Positions 57,130-64,000 of a stretch of DNA of 64,000 nucleotides are shown piece by piece. The stretch is from positions 7,486,097 to 7,550,096 of the forward strand of contig OX457040.1 of the NCBI GenBank assembly GCA_949752735.1, given 5' to 3'. Position numbers and translations under genes: made by a program. Position 1 is the stretch's first letter. Each line of letters opens with the position of its first letter. The stretch comes from Lumbricus terrestris. Lineage: Eukaryota > Annelida > Clitellata > Crassiclitellata > Lumbricidae. The notes under the pieces were generated by a model. That model saw nothing but the letters and a program-made list of their open reading frames with translations, was not told the origin of the DNA and ran no database searches.

Positions 57130-57270
57130 CTTCTGTGGAGTATAACATCTCGGAGGTCTCTTACTTTCGTCAATTTCTTTTGCTGTCTTTTCTCACTGAT
57201 GACTTCTCTTAGGTCTTGAAGTTTCTTGTGCTGCCTTTTTTCAAGGATGATGAGCCTCTGAATTGCATTA
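57130..57270 (-). CDS. Charged exon-like segment
   Basis: Minus strand: AIQRLIILEKRQHKKLQDLR then EVISEKRQQKKLTKVRDLRD. Open throughout, with predicted coiled coil. Partner of 51500 and 50270, at the same position relative to the NLYNTR exon (about 250-300 bp upstream). Confidence 0.45.
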
Positions 57271-57319
57271 CATAGAAATCGAAAATTGTTCCAGAGCAGT
57301 TCTTACTCTGTGCTAAGAA

Positions 57320-57974
57320 TCTAAACCTATAAAAGACAAATTGTAATGTGTGGTTGATAAAAAATCTCATCCACACGACCGATTTTTTCAACTAATTACA
57401 AAACAACTTCTAACCACCCCATGACAACACTATCGGGATTCGCAATCCAAAAATCTTACCTTTTCCCGAGTTTTGAAACATTTAATTTTATATCCGAAAG
57501 TTCACACAATTGTTAAGATTGGTCGCCGAAAGTTTCAGAACCCTTTTCAAAGAATCCATAGATTTATGACGTCAACACTTCCTCACCTCACTTTAGACGG
57601 CCGATTTTATAGGGCGCGGTTTTTTCAAAATTATACTAAAAACACTGATAATTATAATTATGAACAGTTGATCACAAGATAATGGCAATGGACACCGGTA
57701 ATTAATATTATACCGTGTCGTCGTATGTAGGCCATCTGGACATTTTTAGGGTGGACGGGTTTAGACGAAAGAACCAAGATTCACCAGCAAATGCCGAGCG
57801 AACCCGCCCCGCAGGGGCGGCTGGGAGATGGGTTGGGGCGAAAACCCAACATTTCACGGAGAACGCCAGGCACCCCAGGCTGGGGGCGGGTTGTGGCCGA
57901 TGGAAGAAGGCGGGGTGAGGAAGGCAGAGTGGGATCGGGACTAAAAACCGAAATTTCCCGGTTAATTCAGCTAG
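57320..57974 (+). mobile_element. Non-autonomous Helitron 2, with empty site
   Basis: Begins A|TCTAAACCTATAAAAGACAA and ends TTCAGCTAG|T. Removing it rejoins AAGAA and TAGCCTATATACTTCATTTA, exactly as the paralogous segment reads at 51663-51685. Insertion between A and T without TSD, 5' TC and 3' CTAG are Helitron hallmarks. The interior shares a palindromic GCCCCGCAGGGGCGGC-type block with element 1. No Rep/helicase frame. Confidence 0.92.
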
Positions 57975-58289
57975 TAGCCTATATACTTCATTTATGGAAG
58001 TTGCATTATTTTTTGTTGATCAATTCCATAGTATCCTTGCGAGTGGCATGGTTTGCGTTCAATTATTGACCTATTTGATGCTTAAAAATTAAGAAACGAC
58101 AGAACTCTCGTGATTGTACACATATCACCAATGGTACAATGACTGGTCAATTCCGCCTTTACTATTCCTTTCGTTTGTAAACGTTTAACCTTTGAAAAAA
58201 AGGTGTTTATTTAGCTCTTTCAAGTTCACTATCTTATGCTCAGTGAGCTTAGGATTGATTGACACCCCACTGCATGTAGATTGGAACCC
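57975..58289. other. Duplicated flank
   Basis: Continuation of the block shared with 51668-51870; no gene. Confidence 0.6.
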
Positions 58290-59229
58290 CTCTTGGTAGT
58301 ATCAGTATGACTTCCAAATAAAACTTCTATCTACACAGCTGAACTTACAGGTCTCCTTCTAGCTCTGGATATTACAAGTAAATCCAGAAGGAAACAGTTT
58401 TTAATAATTAGTGATTCACTGTCATCCTTGCAAGCTATCGCAGGTTGTAATCTAAACCACTTGCTTGTGGTAGATGTAGTCACCAAGTACCACCGGATTA
58501 CAATGTCTGGCAAAATCGTTAAATTTTGCTGGGTGCCAGGTCATGTTGGCATTAGAGGTAATGAGGCTGCAGATGCAGCTGCCAAAGCAGCCCTTTCAGA
58601 TGCAGTTTCATACATAGATGTTTATGTATATGATCAATGGAAGTTAAATTGGAGTAGCATGGATCATAGCATACTATTAATCCCAATATGGAAAGGTGGC
58701 CCCATGCCTCCCAAGACAACCGTAGAGATGAAGTAATCTTGGCACGACTAAGAATAGGTCATACCTATCTTACACATTTGCTTAGGAATGAAGAAGCTCC
58801 ACATGTGTGGGGTGCAATTGCCCTCTAACAGTGGAACACATACTGGTGTCATGTGTTGATTTTACACCGACAAGGCAAAAATATTATATGAAACAATCAC
58901 TTTCTAATCTTTTTGAACATGTCCCCCCCTGTATTTGAAAGAAATACAACTCTACAACAAAGTGTAATGTTGGAAGATTTTTAAGTAGAAATGTTTTATA
59001 GTCTATGAAAGTTTTATTATTGATATAATCTTGAACGTGTTTTAACATGATTTATTAATTTTACTTGTGCGATGTTCAGATTGCCCTATTTATAAGTTTA
59101 TCCTATTTATCAACTCCAAACGTTTTTAGTATAAATTACGGTAATTGATACAGATTCAATAATCATGTTAAGGCACGAAATAGCCAATTATGTGCTGAAG
59201 TGCCGTTAAGCCCAATCAATCAATCAATG
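58290..59229 (+). pseudogene. LINE RNase H domain and 3' end
   Basis: Plus strand: LPNKTSIYTAELTGLLLALD (catalytic Glu in AEL), FLIISDSLSSLQAI (Asp), VKFCWVPGHVGIRGNEAADA (His and Asp), AAKAALSDAV. Then, shifted by one frame, EVILARLRIGHTYLTHLLRN. The element ends with CGTTAAGCCCAATCAATCAA, an (AATC)n tail. RNase H followed by ARLRIGHT and this tail is characteristic of I-group-like LINEs. 5'-truncated and frameshifted. Confidence 0.9.
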
Positions 59230-59530
59230 TCCGGTGTTTTGCATCGAAACAATGCGATTTCGGCAGAAATTCCTAATGTGCTGCCAAGTCCTTTTTGAAA
59301 AGGAACTCTCAGCCTCCATGCACAGAAGGATATCAGCCTTCTTAGGAACTTGCTTTCTAAGAATCATCCACAGAAGATGGTTGGAGATTACAATTACAAT
59401 TACGATCATACTAATTCAATAAATTGAAAAATGATGCCAAAAAGTGTCAGGTATTTTGCATCGAAACTATGCGATTTCGGCAGAAATTCCTAATGTGCTG
59501 CCAAGTCCTTTTTGAAAGGGAACTCTGTAT
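59230..59530 (-). pseudogene. Tandem copies of the KRTWQHIRNFCRNRI exon
   Basis: Minus strand 59375-59233: LRKQVPKKADILLCMEAESS then FSKRTWQHIRNFCRNRIVSM. A second copy at 59530-59446 shares the CRNRI end. Homologous to 43410-43850. Unknown protein. Confidence 0.45.
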
Positions 59531-60047
59531 TCTCGGTCCAAAGAGCAAAGGGTTGCTCGCTCACTGCCCTTTTATTCATCATCGTTGCCTACGTAAGCAG
59601 AATTGGCCATCTAAGCATTAGTCGCTCTGTTTCTCGGTCTACGCCCCTGTGTTGTCTGTGCCTGAGTCCTTCTGCGTACGACACGCCAACGACGTCCAAA
59701 GCTGCTGACACAACAGGTCTAGGTTCTCGCAACGTCAGCAGGGCCCAGATTATCAGTCGGCAGTTTCTCCACCCCACATACACACATACATCTCTCATCC
59801 ACAATATACCCACACACGGTTGACTATAATCGGGTCTAAACTGGCACTCTATAAGTAAGAAACCACTTTTCTCACACTCTGAGATCAAGTCATTTTCTAG
59901 TAGCAAGGCTACTAGATTATGTATATTTTCCTTGCCTAGAGAGTTCATTTTAGGTTTTTCCTTTGGGTCATCATGCCAAGGTGCAGGAAATTTGAACTAA
60001 TTAGTGTTTTCTTAATGCTTTTGCATATCTTCTGGTTTTTTATTTTG
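59531..60047 (-). other. Open frame without recognised family
   Basis: A 119-codon minus-strand frame at 59948-59589 starts MNSLGKENIHNLVALLLEND and continues FLLIECQFRPDYSQP and RDVCVYVGWRNC. No domain recognised. It directly follows the Penelope-like fragment and might be derived from it or from a further repeat. Confidence 0.3.
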
Positions 60048-60290
60048 TAATTCATAGGGGAGTCTCTGGACTGTATCTAGTCTTTGTGGTCTGAAAAATT
60101 TGAGATCTTTATTAAAATTATTAAGAGCATTAAAGTAATTGTAAAGATCATCAGGGTTTTTATTCTAAATGCCGAAAAGATCGTCGATATATCTATCATG
60201 GTCCCATTTAAGATTAGGATTAGTTGCATGGAACCTTTCAAAGAATTTGTACATAATAATATTTGCGGCTAGTACACTTGTGTACAATGT
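60048..60290 (-). pseudogene. Penelope-like reverse transcriptase remnant
   Basis: Minus strand, one frame: LAANIIMYKFFERFHATNPN, LKWDHDRYIDDLFGI, a stop, NKNPDDLYNYFNALNNFNKD and LKFF. RYIDDLF is an RT catalytic YxDD box. The spacing to DDLYNYFNALN...LKF matches the RT of Penelope-like elements (motif recall). Truncated, with an in-frame stop. Confidence 0.6.
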
Positions 60291-61200
60291 GACAGGTTCT
60301 TGATGCTTTCATAAAATGGATGCAGTTCGATACGTTTATGAATTAGTCTTCTGTATTTATTTCGTATAAAGGCCAGTTATTAAAGCTCTTAACAAAGAGT
60401 TGAGTTTAACAAATAATAGTTTTAAGTCGCAGTTCTTCTTCCATGTGCTTTCGTTAACTTATCCATTTCCCGACCGAACGACGCATGCGTCGAATATCCT
60501 ACAAAAAACCTGCAATGTACAGAACTACAATGTTCTGCCACTCCCGCTTGGAGCCAGACATACCCCAGAAACAAAATGGCCAGACGAAGTGACTTGCCTA
60601 CACACGAGAAGAACGTGACGACTGCTTGTCTGTGACAAGTAAAAAATAGCACACAAAATTCTGCGTCTATTAAGGAAACCTAACCTCTGAGGCTATGTCC
60701 TGGGTACGACGTTAAACTGCATCCATCCTCTGCCACAGGGAACCAGCAACTTCCCTGTGCCGGTCCTAAGCCCGGATAAAATGAGGAAGGTTTGCCAGAT
60801 GGGTGGAGATACACTGGCAGTAAAAGACCAAGACCACAGAAATCCCCAAAACCCACGGCACAAGCGACTTAGCGACCCAGAGGCTTCAAGGTGTCATGAT
60901 GTGGAGCTAACATGCACAGGCCGGTCAGGACAGACCAGTGGAGAGAGTCGGGGGAGAGAGCGTGGGACACATAAGGGCATTGACCCAGGTTGTCCTTCGT
61001 GCCTCTCTCCCAATATTCTCTTCAATCAGACAAGGTGGTCGAGCTGCTCCAAGATGTTAATGGTATGGAGCAGACCTGCTGACCGAACTGGTTGAACCTG
61101 GGTAGCATGACGCGAGACAGACTCAGACAGAGAGTGGCGTCGGACACTTACGGGCAAAGCCCAAGGATCTTGATGATGATGATGAACCTCTGAGGCCGAG
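60291..61200. other. Repeat-like sequence of unknown origin
   Basis: 60730-61190 has a composition unlike its surroundings (GC-richer; GGTCCTAAGCCCGGATAAAA). It ends in a GATGATGATGATGAACCTC run, suggesting a retroposon 3' end on the plus strand. A 112-codon plus-strand frame has no recognised motif. Confidence 0.35.
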
Positions 61201-61876
61201 TCATCTGGCTATCTGATTCTGAACCGTTGTCATGGCGACGGTTTTATCAGTGGGATTCAGGCCAGAGAGGATGGTGCGATTCACTTCAAGACGCTCTACG
61301 AAGTGCTGCGAGACGCGGTTCTTGAGTTCAGCCCCAGTGTCTTTAAAGATCTGCATAATGTCATTCTGTTGAGAGTCGGTGGGATCTGTGGGTCTTACGA
61401 GGCTTGCCATGTGTAGGAGATTTCTGTTAATCGACCGTGGTAGGTTTTGCCAGTTGTTCATATGACAGCAGATTTGTGCTGTCTTATAAAGCGATCTGGT
61501 CATCTTCAGAAATTCTGGGTTGGATGAAATAGGCAGCAGTTCTGGTTGTTCCTTTCCATGCGGTAGTCGTCTACGTCGGACGTCGAGTCCATGTGTGAGA
61601 GGCTTGCAAATTCACTGTTCCAACTTTTGCAGAAGTTGTTCGTCCGAGCATCTCCATTCATTGTACATTCCAGAGAGCTGGAGAAAAAGTGGTGGAATCT
61701 GGCTGATCCGTAATAGCTGAATACGGTTGACTGTTTGCTGGACAACTGATGGTTTTTATTGATCCATTGACGTACTTTGAGTCGAAATAGTTGACAAGGG
61801 CGGCTGCTGCATCCATATCTTCTCCGGTCGGCATACAACTGCACAAAAACGCCATTCCAGCCACTACTTCCAGCAT
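61201..61876 (-). pseudogene. MULE-like transposase C-terminal remnant
   Basis: Minus strand: VVAGMAFLCSCMPTGEDMDA, ALVNYFDSKYVNGSIKTI and SPALWNV, a stop, then in another frame DARTNNFCKSWNSEFASLSH, and later a 136-codon open tail (LYKTAQICCHMNNWQNLP). The order YFxxxYVNG...PxxWNV...RTNNxxxxWN is the usual C-terminal pattern of animal MULE/FLYWCH-associated transposases. Two frameshifts or stops; dead. The tail's function is unknown. Confidence 0.55.
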
Positions 61877-61879
61877 TTC

Positions 61880-63070
61880 CTATACTAGGTGTTTAGCTAC
61901 ATCAGCTTCACCAAATTGTTCAGCCACTCCTCAAGTGCCGGTAGTTGTTGGTCTTGCATCCTTTTTCACATTGCTTTATGATATTTCCTCTGGGATTTCC
62001 TCCACTCTAGAAACATGCCTTTCAAATGAGATTTACTTATAAAATTCTTGTGTTTAACTCAGTAGAAAATACAAGGAACTGTTGTTCTTGCTGCCAATTA
62101 CTTAAGCATGAACGAGATGAGGCCCGCATACACCATGCTGCAAAAATGGCAGACAACTTTAAAAATCCTATCTTCGATCAAACACCAAATACTTCCTTAT
62201 AAATAAGGATTCACAACAAACGAGCACTTTTTCATTTTTAAGTGGCCCCAATTTTGTCCTGACATTTGAAAGGATTACATCTTAAATTGTGATAATGTGG
62301 CAGGATGACCATACCGGCAACGGTATGGTATTAAATTCAGGGGCTGGCTCCTGATGGTCTTTCAGGAGACTTGAAGAAACAGAACAGAAGAAGAACAAAT
62401 TTATTACATAATTGACCGAAAAGGATCTTTTCAGTTAAGCTGGTGCCTTTCTCCCTCAGGTCTTCTTTGATGTTATCCATCCAAGTCTTCCGCTGTCTCC
62501 CTCTCCTTTCTCCTTCCACATGCTCATGCAGTGCAGCGTTTGGTAGTGTTTGTTCCGCGAACTAGCAGTTTGGCTACATATACTTCACCAAATCGCTCAG
62601 CCACTTGCCAAGTACCAGTACTTGCCAAGTACCAGTAGTTGCCAGTCTTGAAATGTTGCCTTACATCCATTTTCGCATCACTTCGTCAGAATATGGGATT
62701 TTAATAAATCCAATCTAATATTTCCTCTGGATTTCCTCCATAACTATGTCTGTCACTCTAGTAACTCACCTTTTAAATGAGATTTACTTATGCAGTTCTT
62801 GAGTTTAATTAAGAGAAAATAAAAGGAACTGTTGTACTCCCTGCCAATTATGAATGAACTAAACGAGGTCACGTTCACCATGCTACAAAAAATGGCAGAC
62901 AATTTGTACCATCAGACTCGACTGCTATCTTCGATCAAACACCAAATACTTCCTATAAATAATTAGGATTCATGACAAATGAGCACTTTTTCCTCTTTAA
63001 GTAAGTCCAATTTTGTGCTGACATTTGAAAGAATTGCATCTTAAACTATGATTAGTAAAGCTTCCTGAAT
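61880..63070. repeat. Segmental duplication, about 61880-62305 and 62560-63065
   Basis: Both halves share AAATGAGATTTACTTAT, TATCTTCGATCAAACACCAA, AGCACTTTTTC and TGACATTTGAAAG. A third partial copy (TTCACCAAACAGTTCAGC) is at 63200. The halves are separated by the LINE fragment at 62337. Non-coding. Confidence 0.88.
62337..62519 (-). pseudogene. LINE ORF2 C-terminal fragment
   Basis: Minus strand: HVEGERRGRQRKTWMDNIKE then DLREKGTSLTE. The GxRxRGRQRxxWxDNI pattern is the usual LINE endonuclease-RT terminus. It lies between the two halves of the segmental duplication and probably inserted there. Confidence 0.55.
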
Positions 63071-63580
63071 CAACATTGACATTGGTAACTCATTATGCAG
63101 CAAAATCCGCAACTGAAAAGACATTGATGTCGAGTGGCCAAGGTCTACTTGCTTGAATTGAAAGGCTTTAGTAGCAATTGACTAGCAGGTTTGGCTGTAA
63201 GCTTCACCAAACAGTTCAGCTACTTGCCAAGTAGTTACTTGTCTTGAAATATGACCTTGCATCGATTTTCACATCACTTCATAACATGTAGCAAAGGGTC
63301 AGAAAAAAGCTACATCCAACGGCCACAATCTATCCGCTGTGTAAGGTGGTAAAGATGTCATCCGAACTCAATCTTCATGAGCCAACACGATTGCGACAAG
63401 ATGTTGTCTGTGCTGTACATGCCCATCTAACATTAAACCACTTTGTCTTCTGTACTTGGCTTAACAACTGAGTGTTTTCCTAGACCTTCTGAATGCAATG
63501 ACCCTGTTCTGCTTGAGAAGAAGTGCACTGTGCGGGGTTGTCAATTGTCTGTGATGACCGACTCATTAATGCGGACAGCA
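63071..63580. other. No gene seen
   Basis: Partial third copy of the 61880 block near 63200; otherwise unassigned. Confidence 0.4.
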
Positions 63581-63993
63581 TTATAGTGGAATCCACCTGT
63601 TGTGTGTAATTCTGGGTAGTGAGATTGCTGCTAGGGTTGTGCTAAATAAATCCGTCTGTATGTTATTCTGAGAAGACACCTGATCCACAATCTCCAATAT
63701 TTCCTTCGTGAATGTTAGTGGTGGGAATTCAGAATCATGCTCAGCCACTGTCTCAGGAATTTCCTGCACAGTGTTCAAAGCCTTGGAATCAGGTCTATTC
63801 TTTCTCTTTGGGGATGGTGAGTCATCCTCAATTGTATTCTGCTCCAGAAACTCTTCGATTTCATCCATTCCTTCCATATCATGTGGGTTATTGGCCAGAA
63901 TTTCGAATCGATTCGAGGTCTGTATGGTGTTGGAGGTGGATTGAGGAGTTTTCCTCAGACAAGCAATTTTACTGAGGGTTTTGTTTTGTAGTA
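63581..63993 (-). CDS. Unidentified acidic open frame at window edge
   Basis: A 137-codon minus-strand frame, open upstream to a TGA at 63994. It reads KTLSKIACLRKTPQSTSNTI, QTSNRFEILANNPHDMEGMD, EIEEFLEQNTIEDDSPSPKR and then KNRPDSKALNTVQEIPETVA, with a terminal LDLF-like TTLAAISLPRITHNRWIPL. Acidic and Ser/Pro-rich, with a short basic patch (PKRKNR) that could be a nuclear signal. SNRFEIL-type motifs occur in some retroelement ORF1 proteins, so an ORF1 fragment is one option and a host exon another. Not recognised. Confidence 0.35.
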
Positions 63994-64000
63994 GTCAGGT

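Noticed and set aside
60757..61095. Plus-strand 112-codon frame
   Set aside because: No recognisable motif and repeat-like surroundings, so no gene is called.

Overview
The window reads as non-coding-rich metazoan nuclear DNA, most likely from a marine invertebrate. Coding pieces are short, interrupted and flanked by splice-like AG/GT signals. Microsatellites, MITEs, SINEs, LINE ends, Helitrons and tandem duplications fill the rest. Frequent TAGGCCTA-type words (about 10.8-23 kb) and ACATGTACATGT tracts (32.6-37.4 kb) recall echinoderm, hemichordate or amphioxus DNA. That is an impression, not proof, and no taxonomic marker gene is present.

Layout. 1-9 kb holds simple repeats, LINE 3' ends and hAT-type TIR elements. 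9.2-10.5 kb (minus strand) has two plausible exons of an unidentified host gene; one carries an ATG preceded by an in-frame stop and a 3' splice site. 11-23 kb is a graveyard of short TIR transposons. Several have perfect 8-bp target-site duplications, and one locus is nested three deep (hAT-like element, then LINE end, then MITE).

From 24 to 57 kb the minus strand carries at least ten copies or fragments of one gene family whose protein resembles a tyrosine recombinase (phage-integrase fold). It has an arginine box (RQGEVS), a GKRGR lysine segment, a second box (FRKHVAT) and GHD followed by EFYRLP. Three closely related copies (A, B, C) lie at 25.7-30.9 kb. They are preceded by a duplicated N-terminal exon (31.0-32.2 kb) and followed by one acidic terminal exon (25.3 kb). 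Seven more diverged, broken copies lie at 43.9-57 kb, interleaved with repeated short Lys/Arg/Glu-rich exon-like segments. One of these is a tandem array of 69-nt in-frame mini-exons at 53.9-54.3 kb. Most copies have frameshifts or stops, so the cluster looks like decaying tandem duplicates. Copy B has the longest open core.

Other mobile DNA: a LINE reverse transcriptase (34.3-34.9 kb), a tRNA-derived SINE sharing its tail with the LINE ends, a LINE insertion with target-site duplication and paralogous empty site (48.2-48.7 kb), two non-autonomous Helitrons (52.3 and 57.3 kb, the second with an empty site), a LINE RNase H end (58.3-59.2 kb), a Penelope-like RT remnant (60.0-60.3 kb) and a MULE-like transposase remnant (61.5-61.9 kb). 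A BEN-domain exon lies at 36.0-36.6 kb. All calls are from reading the sequence; no database or alignment was run.
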